From Semisulcospira habei (lineage: Eukaryota > Mollusca > Gastropoda > Semisulcospiridae), in contig BTPG01000004.1 of assembly GCA_036245525.1 (NCBI GenBank), forward strand, positions 207,890,899 to 207,954,898: a DNA stretch of 64,000 nt, written 5' to 3'. The notes under the pieces are model-generated. The model was not told where the DNA came from. It searched no databases and saw nothing but the letters and a program-made list of their open reading frames with translations. Below are positions 33,139 to 42,499 of the stretch, piece by piece (position 1 is the first letter of the stretch; each line of letters starts with the position of its first letter). The translations under genes and the position numbers were made by a program.

Positions 33139-33334
33139 ATGAGTGAAACTGACGAGGTCGCCCTGTGCTCGCCGGGATAGGGTAGTAAGGGGAGGCCACC
33201 CGGGGTCATAGTGCTTGGATCCCCGGTGTCTCCTCCCCAGTTGTGTGCTACACACAATTTTGCTGAAATCTATAGGCAATAGAGTGTATTCCCAGATAGT
33301 AATGCCATCGGTAATGTATTTTGAAAAAACAAAT
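33139..33334 (-). repeat. Right inverted terminal repeat of DIRS D (5' end of the element)
   Basis: Inverted copy of the left ITR, ending ATGTATTTTGAAAAAACAA-ATG. Confidence 0.9.
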
Positions 33335-34325
33335 GGTATCTCGTGGCAAACGCTTGCCATGCCAGCAGCAATAACAAGAGCACGATAACATCACACACAG
33401 TGGGGGAAAGGTGATGACACAAAATACCAAAAAAGAAAATGAAATTCACAGCACCACACAATGAAAGAAATAAAGACTTTAGTGTAAGCTGGCTGCAACT
33501 TGTAGGATACCACCAAAAGCCGAGCGTCATGCACAGCAGACCCAAGCGTGTCTGCTACAGGTTGACTCCATACTATTCTGGGCACAATGAAACAGTCTAA
33601 CACATCCACCCACAATCGGCCCCACATCAACACGACACAGCTTGCAATACACCGACACCATTACTGTAGGACCCTGATGGTGGAAAGGAATGTTGGTTTC
33701 CAGTCCACACACAGTGGTCCACTTGCAGCCTGCCAGATTCTGATGAAATACTGCTGACTTGGTTTGCTGCTGGACATCTACACGTACAGTTCTGTGTTCA
33801 GAATAATTACCAGTCCCAGTCCTTCCTTCCCTTTCTTTTCTGCTTATTCTTCCCACAACTGGAAGGTTGAGTCACAAAGTTTCACACTGTCACAGTGAAT
33901 GTGACCAGGATCAAATTGGACGAGAGAATGCTTGTTGCTGGCAAACTGCATTTAGCAAGTCTGTCTAAAGGCAGAAATGTCTCTTCTCTAAACTGCAAAT
34001 GAGTTGGGTAAATCTGTCGCCTACATTGGGAGTGCTGTCAGTGAGCAGTATGAGAATCATATCATCATCAGGAGAATCATGTTATCATCAGGAGAATCAT
34101 GTCATCGTCAGTTAAAAGATTGACACAGTGACTAGCCAGCACCACCAGTGCAGACTGCGTGACCACACAAACGGCCCAGTAACCAGCAAATAAAAAGCCA
34201 TCAGGCCCATGTTCGCCGCAGTTGGTTGGTGCATGGCTGTGCATGGGCCAACAGCGGGCGACCTCAGCCCAATGGCCTTTTAAACCCTGGGGAAAGCCAG
34301 GAGGCTGGCATGTCAGGCTGTGCGA
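33335..34325 (-). other. PRRC2 3' UTR or flank
   Basis: Lies between the PRRC2 stop codon and DIRS D. It has no ORF of note. It contains a three-fold GAGAATCATGTTATCATCAG repeat (34,048-34,110) and, at 34,205-34,310, a GCATGGCTGTGCATGGGCC hairpin with GGGCGACCTCAGCCCAA, related to the MITE remnants near 24,000 and 2,520. It was probably transcribed as 3' UTR. Confidence 0.4.
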
Positions 34326-34882
34326 CTATTTACTCTTGGAGGCCTCATCTTTTTTCTGCCCCCCTGACCCTGTGTTACCAGTGGGGCCAGTGGGACCAGT
34401 GAGGGGGATTGGCTTGGCGTTGGGGGGCAGGTTGGTAATGGGGGACTTCTTGCCATCCCCTGACCCATCAGATTTGGGCGTGGCAGGCCCCAGGTTGCTG
34501 GCGGAAGAACCCCCTGCAGAGGGGGAGGCGATGGTGCCAGTGATCGACGTCTTGAGCGAGGATGTTTTATTGGGGTTTAGGAAACTGGCTGCATGGGCCA
34601 GTAAATCCTGACGCGCTTTTGCTTGCTGGGCCTTGATGGTGGACGACTGTGGGGCCGATGACTGAAATCGACTGGTGCCCGCAGTGCTGCTGAACGTGCC
34701 CATGCTGAAGCTGGAGTTGCGGGGTGGGGCTGTGGACACGACCGGCGCTGTTGGCAGGCTGGGGGAGCCAATACCCATGCCAGGCCGCTGGATAGGGTTG
34801 GGGAAGTTGGGGCGAGGGCCAGCTGACGCCGAGCTACCACGCACCATGTTGCCCATCAGAATTTGGGGACGTACCACAGGAC
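34326..34882 (-). CDS. PRRC2: PRRC2-like protein, terminal coding exon
   Basis: The acceptor TTGTCAG lies at 34,883-34,889. The exon starts in phase 1 and completes a Gly codon with the preceding exon. It encodes GPVVRPQILMGNMV, then PNFPNPIQRPGMGI, and the conserved AQQAKARQDLLAHAASFL helix. A Ser/Thr/Gly/Pro-rich tail follows, ending DEASKSK and TAG (34,326-34,328). Vertebrate PRRC2C ends with the same order: a VRAP...PVQRPPMA segment, a KAKQRAEVLQSTQRFF helix, then a TGPIKP-containing acidic/basic tail. PRRC2 proteins (fly Nocte) are large disordered cytoplasmic RNA-binding proteins tied to translation initiation and stress granules. Confidence 0.85.
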
Positions 34883-35064
34883 CTGACAACATGATACATA
34901 AGAGGTGAATTAACAGTGCCACCGACAAACAGTAAAACGCATCACACAAAACCCAGACAGTACAAAAAAACCGACCCCGACTTTAACTGTTACTTATAAA
35001 CAGTATCATGGTTGCATGCACAAGGCGACCCAACTCAACCCTGACAGTACAAAAGGAGATAAAC

Positions 35065-35190
35065 TGACCATGATAGTTCAAGGATGGTGCAAGAATAGCT
35101 TAGTGCCAGACAGCACCAAGCACCGTCCTTGGATTATTATGATCGATATAGTATATTATCATGGTCAGTTGATGTATCTCCTAAGGTGAT
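35065..35190. mobile_element. Palindromic MITE, decayed, in PRRC2 intron
   Basis: GACCATGATAGTTCAAGGATGG...CCGTCCTTGGATTATTATGATC with outer GGAGATAAACTGACCATGAT and ATCATGGTCAGTTGATG arms. Same core as 1,781 and 13,843. The rest of this 2.4-kb intron is AT-rich. Confidence 0.6.
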
Positions 35191-35302
35191 ACATTACCCT
35201 CAGAAAAACAAATTTAAAAAACTTAATTTAAACTTTATGGCCCAGGTCTCCTGTTTTCACAGCACCTTAAAGGGTCTGAATGTCTCCAGGTAGAAATTTT
35301 AA

Positions 35303-35979
35303 CCTTTAGCACTCTGCTTTCCGCTGGCAGTTCTTTTCCCTGCAACTGCATTTTTTTCAAGTGGGCTAAACCCAACGCTACCCTATTTACTTCAAAAGCC
35401 TACAACTTTTTCATTTTTCTATGTATGATTGTGGAATTTGGCATGTATGTAAATAAATGAATCAAGATTATGTCTCAATTCTTAAAACTGTGTTATCTGT
35501 GTTATTATCCTAACAAAAATAATAATCAATGCTTACTACGCACCGTTTCCGCATTCACTAGCACTCGATTCAGAATCACTCCTCTGCCCATCACCACCAT
35601 CTCCCACCCACCCACCCCCTCGATCTCAAGTCTTCTGGCAAAAAGCCAAGAAAGTCTTCATCATCGGAATCTAACTCCATAAAAGTATTCCTTGATGAAT
35701 GCGTCTAACTCCTCATCGGTCATCTTTTGTCAAAATGAAGCCGTCAGAACAAACTCTCGCTTAGAAAATTCGAATCGCTCAAACACACTCGAAGTTAGCA
35801 AGATGGCCGATATAAAACGGAAGCAAGCCTCATTTACAATCACCCACAATCCTTTGCAAAGGCTTCATAGCAACCCATTGTGTTTACCATAGCCGATTAC
35901 GAGCAGACCACGCAGTAGCCATCCGATAATGAAGCAAGATGGCGGCTGGCGACAAATGTCGCCGCCAGCGTGTTAAAGG
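35303..35979 (-). mobile_element. piggyBac-like element relic
   Basis: TTAA target duplications lie at 35,299-35,302 and 35,980-35,983. Terminal inverted repeats CCTTTAGCACTCTG (left) and CCTTTAACACGCTGG (right, reversed) start directly after them, and both continue into GCTGGCGG/CCGCTGGC-type subterminal sequence. On the minus strand a short frame at 35,723-35,661 reads MTDEELDAFIKEYF before a stop. It is acidic, as piggyBac transposase N-termini usually are, and could be a transposase remnant. At 677 bp it cannot encode a full transposase. It sits in the last PRRC2 intron. Confidence 0.7.
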
Positions 35980-36790
35980 TTAATGAGTACACAGACCCAA
36001 CTACCCCCAAAAACAATAAAAACTTAGAACAATAATACTGAATCAGCATGTTCTTCAAATAAATAAAAAATTATGTGTTACATATGCAGATGTGCTAAAT
36101 TTTAGTGTGCCTGCCCCCTTCATCATATTTTCAGTATGTGATTTTGAATTGAAATTGAGTGCATCATAAATGCACAAAAACAGAAGCCCTGGGGGTAAAT
36201 GTGCTCATTAATTCAAGCACACAACCATAAAGATGATTGTAGAACAGTACATAATAACATCCATTGAAGCTCTGTACTGAAATGCTAAGCAACCGCATGT
36301 GCACAGCCACAACTTGCTCAATGTGACTTGGCAAGTTTTGGCAATCAGCAAGTTTTCAACCTTCAAAGCAAGCATCCGCATGAAATCCCAAAAGGAACAA
36401 ACTCAGCAGACATTTTGCCACAAATCTGCAACAACCTTGTTCTCCGATCAGAACTGAAAGTTTAGTATCAACACTTTTGCACAGTCAAGCATCACTCTTG
36501 CATTTGCAGATGTCCATTTTGTGGGTTGACCCTGGGTTATGGTTTATACAAACATAAGATAGCATGGCCTCTTCCACAGCATTCTGGCAGAATGCTTAGT
36601 GTTGTTCTCTTGAGAGCATTTTCAAATAATTCCAGGCCTGGTGTCATCTATTCCCTTTGGTACTGTATGGAGTGTGTATGGTGGCTATGTGCACACATGG
36701 CTAGCAGTTGTCTCACATTTTAGTACAGAGCTCATTAGGCCCCTATGCATACAGTGTTCCCATAGAACATTTAAGGGAAGGTCACTGTGA

Positions 36791-36875
36791 CTCTTTGGCC
36801 GTTGGTAGTGTTCTTCATCAAGGTGATTTCTGCAGGAATCACCTCAATAAGAAATGCTACCAACCATTCAAGGTT
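36791..36875. mobile_element. CTTTGGCCGTTGG-family palindromic MITE
   Basis: TTGGTAGTGTTCTTCATCAAG and its mirrored right half surround GATTTCTGCAGGAATC, the same centre as 44-134. 35,980-36,790 and 36,876-37,274 show no coding feature apart from the GGGGCTCATGAGAATATATGCC repeat near 37,117. Confidence 0.65.
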
Positions 36876-37274
36876 TGATCATCTGCGTCAGCATTATGCA
36901 CGTTTTAGAACTGTGCATCCCAACTGAAATCTATGTCTAATTGACCCTAAGTTGTGCCTTATGAAATGTCTCTGATTTATCTGCAATGCCTACTCAAGGT
37001 GCTTCCATGGGGGACAATGCGAAAACTGAAATGACTGAGAACAGTCCACAAACCAAGTATGCCCCATGATCTATGGCCACCAAGCAGCATAATTCTCACG
37101 AGCCCCTGCACACACAGGGGCTCATGAGAATATATGCCTCTTGCACATGGAAGAAGCTGGCTGAATGAATGTTCTGTCTGAACCAAAAGCTGAAATTCAG
37201 CTTTCTGGGACTTTGAAAAAGTTGAATCAGCCTCCAGGACTGAAGACGGTCACTCGTGTGTTTGGTTATCTGAC

Positions 37275-37482
37275 CTGCAGTCTGCACTGGTTGCTGTATG
37301 AACTGCGTGTGGTTGAACTTTGGGGCCATGGCTTGTGAGATGGTGGGGAAGCGCTGGGCATTGCGAGAGTTCATCTGGGCATTGAAGTTCTTAGAGCCGG
37401 CGCTGGGGGGCTGCTGCTGGGACATGGAGCTGTTGTTGTTTACCATGTTGCCCTGGCCCATGCTGTGGGGCGGCGACTTGAT
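37275..37482 (-). CDS. PRRC2: PRRC2-like protein, penultimate exon
   Basis: Acceptor TTGTGTGTGCAG before 37,482 and donor GCAG/GTCAGA at 37,275/37,274. The exon is 208 bases, enters in phase 0 and leaves in phase 1. It encodes IKSPPHSMGQGNMV, a Ser/Gln/Asn-rich stretch, then NSRNAQRFPTISQAMAPKF and FIQQPVQTA. The order matches the PRRC2C segment with QKQFQSAPATVRM and PTQFAPQ. Its upstream intron (37,483-58,438) is 20.96 kb and filled with DIRS copies. Confidence 0.8.
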
Positions 37483-37599
37483 CTGCACACACAACACACG
37501 CGGTACACAAATCCTTACTTTTATAAGTACATGTGTCAGTACTGATCGTATAACTAGATACACACCAACAGATGATTAGGCAAATACAGAGTGGCATTT

Positions 37600-37905
37600 T
37601 CAAAATCTGTCAAGCCCTCCGAGACCTTTGCAAGGAGTCAACTAAGTTAGTATGCATAGAAAGGTCTTATCAGCTACCCTTGTGCCATATTTGATCAAAA
37701 ACTTAACAAACAAAAAAATTGGATGAAAACTAAAATTCTACCCAAAAAAAATGGCATCTTCACACATTTGCTGACCTCATGTAACCCTTGACCTTTTCAA
37801 TGGGTCATCCAAATTAGTATGCATAGACAGGTTTTACCATCAGATATTTTTGTACCAAGTGTGGGCTTAAGTTGAAAATAGCATTTGTGAAAAGTCAACT
37901 TTTGT
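37600..37905 (-). repeat. Two inverted copies of the ~155-bp AGGTCA repeat
   Basis: Minus-strand equivalents of 14,470-15,290: TTAGTATGCATAGA occurs twice (around 37,650 and 37,813), with CTTGACCTTTTC and TTGACCTCATG stretches between. DIRS C begins at the right edge of this block. Confidence 0.7.
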
Positions 37906-38181
37906 CAAAATGTGTTTTTCTTTAAAATAATTTTTTTCGAAAAATACTTACCGATGGTATTACTAATAGGAAGACATACTTAGCCTGTCAATTTCAGCCT
38001 CCAAAATTGTTGTGTGTTGCTACACAACCAGGGACTTAACTCTAGCAAGCAGTTACCTAATCCCCTGATTGGCCTCTCTATCCTCCGGATAGCCTCCCTT
38101 CCCAATCTCGCGAGAGTCCGTTATTGCCAGTTCTATCTTAGCAGACAGGCGGCAAGCGGGGAAGGTGGGAGGAAAGTTTGA

Positions 38182-38259
38182 GTAATACCATCGGTAAGTA
38201 TTTTTCGAAAAAAATTTATTTTAAAGAAAAATACATTTATTTCTTCCAAAACGTTACCA
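38182..38259. repeat. Internal complementary region of DIRS C
   Basis: GTAATACCATCGGTAAGT...AAAGAAAAATACATTTA, complementary to 37,910 onward, is joined to TTTCTTCCAAAACGTTACC. This predicts the lost right edge of the element. Confidence 0.8.
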
Positions 38260-38274
38260 ATTTCAGTTAAGTGT

Positions 38275-39260
38275 GACCTATGGCGCATCCAGCACTGGGA
38301 GGGAGTGTTGTTCCACAGCAATGTCCCCCAATAGTGCCAGTTTTTGTCTTTGGCCGGACAGGTCACGAAAGTAGAAACGGGTAAAAGTAGATTCGGCCCG
38401 TCAGCCCACAGCCGCCACAATGTCCCTCACGGTGCATCATCATCATCATCAGTCCCTTGCCCGAACTGGGCGTTGGGGGGACTGAAAGGCAGCAGCAACA
38501 GACAGTGCTCTCCACTGAGTTCTATTTTGGGCGGTGGCAAGCAAGTCTGGCATCTCGAGTTCGGTCCATTCTTTTATGTTTGCGACCCAACTCTTTCTCT
38601 GACGACCTCGCCGACGACTTCCTTCGAGAGTGCCTTGGAGGATAGTCTTGGACAAGGTGTTGTGTCGGGTCACGTGGCCAAACCAAGCAAGCTTGCGCCG
38701 TTTCACGGTTGCCAGAAGGGGTTCATGTGGGCAATTGCGGTCAAATGCGACGCTCGTGAAGACAGCCCGGACTTCGTGCGCCCGAATCCGCAACCTCTTC
38801 GCTCCCTCCGTCGAGGTCTTTGTAAGCGGATCTGATGATTCCGCGCAGCCAAGCGGAAACCGTCTGGGCAGATATATCAGTCCTGCCCGGAGCTAAGGGC
38901 AGGAAGAGGCGTCAACGTCCTCGCCGTAGGGGTTTCGACCGGCGGAGGTAAATTTTTAACGCCCTGACCGGGTCCTGTTGGCGTACATTCGTCATCGGTT
39001 GAGGGGCGGCTGATGGTAGCCTGTTCTTGGCCAAAAAAGAAGGACTAGTGAGGAGTTGGACAGAGCTGTCTGCCCGAGTTGCAGGCAGGATGGGTGTACT
39101 GAGAGAGCGTGGAGTTCACTCACTGATCCTCAAAGAGCCACAGGAAGAACTCGGTGAGTTGAGGCATAGTTAAAGCGGTGGGGGAAAGGTGTCGAGTACC
39201 GCACCAAGACTCCAAAAACCGCCATTTTCCTTCGTAAACTTACCTGGTGGAAGGACGTCG
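38275..39260 (-). pseudogene. Tyrosine recombinase remnant of DIRS C
   Basis: The end of the protein is clear (TFTRFYFRDLSGQR, then EQHSLPVLDAP). The Trp of the GW pair is TGA. The segment before it is split by a LINE tail at 38,435-38,732. The middle lacks the region between the core-binding WLF motif and box I, a deletion near 39,118. Catalytic Tyr is present; HxxR is lost at the insertion. Confidence 0.75.
38435..38732 (-). mobile_element. 5'-truncated non-LTR retrotransposon tail
   Basis: Encodes the C-terminus of an endonuclease/RT polyprotein: RRKLAWFGHVTRHN, SKTILQGTLEG, RRRGRQRKSW, IKEWTELEMPDLL and PQRPVRARD then a stop. (ATG)n follows as the tail, seen as CATCATCATCATCATC on the plus strand. 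It interrupts the DIRS C recombinase frame. Related to LINEs whose products are often annotated as endonuclease-reverse transcriptase; the clade is not certain. Confidence 0.8.
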
Positions 39261-39903
39261 GGCTGAAGTGATAGCCGCCACCGTTGCATCCGAGAAAACT
39301 CGAGCTGTGAGGGCACGCCACACAACCTACAGGCGTGTAAGAGAAGGCTCTCTGGGCAAGGGTGAAAAGATCCTGTTGGGGCTGCTTCAGCATTGTGCGC
39401 GGCGTTGGAAGCCATAGAGGGGGATCCGTGGCGAGACTCATGAGACCTGTGGTCCAGCTCTTGGTCCAAGAGAATGGGGCTACCAGGATCAGCACCGTGT
39501 TGCAGCCTCTGAGCTTGATGAGAATCTTGGGTATCAGCACCGAGGGAGGGTACACGTATGCCAGGAGACCCTCACAAGGAATGGGGAGAGAGTCTACTGC
39601 TCCCGTGAGCGGGTCTGGAATGGGAGAGACAAAGAAGGGCAGTTGTGTTTCCACCGCGTCGCGAACAGGTCGACATGGGTGTCTCCCAGTGTACACAAAT
39701 CAGCCGAAAAAGATCAGGGCGCAGAGTCCACTCAGTATGGAGAAGCTGGTCCTGATGGGACAGAGAATCCGCTAGCACATTGAGCCGGCCCAGAATGTGA
39801 CGCGCCCGCAGTAATATGTCCTGATCCCGGCACCACACTAGTAGCTGGAAGAGAAGGATGCACAGAGAAGGAGAACGTGTCCCGCCCTGCTTCTGAATAT
39901 ATG

Positions 39904-41406
39904 CAGAGTTGCCAACCCCCAATTTTTTTTCCAGTAGTCAAAATTTAGAATTTCAGTAGTTTCATGACAATTTCAGTAGTCAATGTGCGTCGCTGCGATG
40001 CATAACTAATGTAACCATACACAAACACAAGCCTTGCTGATAATGTCGTTAAAATCTCTGACCACATTCAGGGCTCCCAATACAAATTCTTAAAAATCCC
40101 TGAAAAAATCCAGTCGCCGGATTTGCGCACACGCGAGTGTTACTTTCAGAGTAAAGTGTTACTTTTATAGTATTGACTGTGTTAATAAGAGGATACTAAA
40201 ATCTATAATGAATCGATCAATAAAGACGTGCTGCAGTATGATTTGGATCACTTGCAAGAGTGGTCCGACACATGGGATTTGCATTTTAATGTAGAGAAAT
40301 GCAAGGTCTTGCATGCTGTAAGGAACAATCCTGAACATGATTACTTGATGAAAGTTAACAGTGACATTAAAAAGGTGGTATCTTGTGAGGAGGAAAGGGA
40401 CTTAGGTGTTGTTTTTGATAAAGTTCTATCTTTTGATCCCCATATTCAGAACTGTATCAATAAGGCCAACAAAACGGTTCGGGTAGTTAAGAGAGCCTTT
40501 AATTATTTGGATAAGGACTCTTTCAGTTAACTGTTTAAAGCACTAGTCAGACCACATTTAGAATATGCAAACACTGTACGGTACCGAGGGTCAAAGAGAC
40601 AGTCAGTTGCACTCGAAAGGGTACAGAGACAAGCAACAAAGCTGGTTAAAGAATGTAAAAATGACTTAGATTTTTATAATGGCATCGACGACCTAAATTG
40701 AAACAACTTTTTGGGGCAGCTAGATGAATTACCAAAATTTTAAGAGATTTTCTATTGCTATGATGAATGATTTGTAGGGAAAAATGCATGCATAACCGAC
40801 CCATAAAGTAATTAAAGAAAGAAAGGACATTTGCAAAGGTCTCGCGGCCTATTTTGTCCTCACACTACTAGACTTACGACAGCCTGGCCAACAGTGTGAC
40901 ACTTCAGCACCGGCCGCTGTTAAAAATGGTGCACCGCACACGCCTAAGTGGCCAATGTTGCCAAAGTTCCAGTTCCATTTATTATCACACTCTTTGTCTA
41001 TATTATATCCTTTATTCTGCTAGAATTCTTCTCAACGATGTCTGCACGCGATATGTTTGCGATGTGATCGAAATGGCGATAGCCGTGAGGTGCACGTGCA
41101 TCGGTAACTTCTGGCCTCGTTCCGCTAACTTCCGTCGTCTGCTCTCAGACTCAGGCTTCACAATGATTGGTTCGAAGCCTAACACGCGCCGGAAGCTGTG
41201 ATCAGTAGTTGGGTGACCATGACCTTGACTCGCCCGGCAGTCTACACGGTAGCCACAGGTGCTCAACGAACCTTAAAACTTTTGTTGTTTTTTTACTATT
41301 GTTGATTTTTGCTTTTCCGTAGTATTTTTAATACTTCCGTAGTTCCGTAGTAACACATCGACTTCCGTAGTAAACTACGGAAATTCCGTAGTGGTTGGCA
41401 ACTCTG
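39904..41406. mobile_element. hAT-like element with CAGAGTTGCCAACC termini
   Basis: Left end CAGAGTTGCCAACC and right end GGTTGGCAACTCTG are exact 14-base inverted repeats. Subterminal CAGTAGT/CCGTAGT motifs follow inside. The element splits the RNase H codons VAY and IQKQ of DIRS C. Flanks AATATATG and TAATACG are compatible with a degenerate 8-bp duplication. CAGAG-type ends are usual for hAT. No transposase is recognisable; the centre carries a LINE fragment, so it is non-autonomous. Confidence 0.75.
40195..40720 (+). pseudogene. LINE reverse transcriptase fragment inside the hAT-like element
   Basis: Encodes the RT thumb: LQYDLDHLQEWSDTWDLHFN, EKCKVLHAV, EERDLGVVFDKVLSFDPHIQ, KANKTVRVVKRAF. 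After a stop it continues LFKALVRPHLEYANTV. This order is typical of Jockey/CR1-group LINE RTs. Both ends are truncated. Confidence 0.8.
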
Positions 41407-42426
41407 TAATACGCCACAACTGTCAAGTTGTCAGAGAGGACCAAGACCGCCTGGTGTGTCACATGCGTCTTCCAGGCGATGAGAGTGAGCCAAACCGCCT
41501 TGAACTCCAACCAGTTGATGTGCTTGCCCACTAGATCCGGTGGCCAAAGGCCCACTGTCTCATGGAGGTCTGGGAGTAGGAGCGCCCCCCAGCCAGAGAG
41601 ACTGGCATCTGTGCAGATCAACAGGTAGGGTAGCGGGGATGCTAGGGGAACTCCAGACGCCAACCAAGAGGGGTCTGTCCACCGGGGGAGATGCGGACGG
41701 ACCAGGGGAGACACAGGTACGCGGGCTTCCAAATCCCCCGAAGACGGCTGCCAGAGAAGGAGATGGATGTGAATCGGCCGCGAGTGAGACAACCGAAAGG
41801 AAGCAAGTCCGCAGCAGCGCTCATGAGGCCCAACAACTGTAATCATGTCTGCGCCGGAGCGTCCTGGGCACGATACATCTGCAGAGCCAAAGTTGCCAAC
41901 TTCACGATCCGAGCCTGAGGGAGTCGAACAAGTGTCAAGACGGTCCGAAATTCCATACCCAGATGAAGAAATCTGCGGGATGGTGAGACGTCCGACTTGC
42001 CGAAGTTGACCAGGAAACCAAGACGGTGAAGAAGGGAGAGCAGCGCGTCCCGGTCGGTGGGCAAGCGAGACTCGTCCCGATTCCGAAGAAGCAGATTGTC
42101 GAGGTAGTGTGAGGTCGGACTGAGAAACGACCGCCGAGCGTGAGCGACCGTGTCCATGATCCTGGTGAAGATCCAGGGGCTGATGTTGAGCCCAAAGGGC
42201 ATGGCCTGGAACTGATAAACTACCCCGCGGAAGGCGAAGCGCATGTAACGGCGGGCCGAAGGATGCATGGGCACATGATGGTATGCATCGGCCAGATCGG
42301 GGATCCGAGAGAAGTCGGTGGGGGTAGGGACGGAAGGGAGTCATCAGGTCCTCCCCCGCCCGGGCCACCGGCCCCGACCAGGCCAGGAGGGGGCCGGGGC
42401 TGGTAGGGCGCGGGAGTGGCCAAACT

Positions 42427-42454
42427 GGGGGGGGGGGGGGGGGGGGGGGGGGGG
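42427..42454. repeat. Uninterrupted G28 tract in DIRS C
   Basis: Twenty-eight guanines beside other G-rich blocks (GGGGGCCGGGG), at the deletion joint between ORF1 and RT. Confidence 0.9.
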
Positions 42455-42499
42455 ACGGGCAGAGGCAAAAGGCACACTGGAAGCAGGACGTGAGGCGGG

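Larger units (their letters stand above)
26908..33334 (-). mobile_element. DIRS-like retrotransposon D
   Basis: ITRs at 26,908-27,125 and 33,139-33,334 and an internal complementary region at 27,163-27,253 define a 6.4-kb element. The same trinucleotide (ATG on the plus strand) stands at both edges and once inside the internal junction. From 5' (right) to 3' (left): leader, ORF1 with a GC-rich repeated section, RT-RNase H-methyltransferase-like, recombinase. Frameshifts occur in every ORF. It shares its ITR family with F (CTGGGGAGGAGACACCGGGG). It sits in the same orientation as the PRRC2 gene, downstream of its stop codon. Confidence 0.92.
39150..42300 (-). pseudogene. RT-RNase H-methyltransferase-like ORF of DIRS C, split by an insertion
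   Basis: RT part 42,274-41,843: MPMHPSARRYMRFAF, VVYQFQAMPFGLNISPW, then HYLDNLLLRN, where the second catalytic Asp is Asn. RNase H part: LLICTDASLSGWGALLL, INWLEFKAVWLTL and LVLSDNLTVVAY up to 41,407. The hAT-like insertion follows, then YIQKQGGTRSPSL from 39,903. The methyltransferase-like part is VSPIPDPLTGAVDSLPI...LILVAPFSWTKSW. The RT N-terminus upstream of DAYHHVPMHP is deleted and replaced by GC-rich sequence with a G28 tract. Confidence 0.8.

Noticed and set aside
33527..33856. Minus-strand 109-codon frame after the PRRC2 stop
   Set aside because: No splice acceptor or domain, composition like UTR; not supported as coding.
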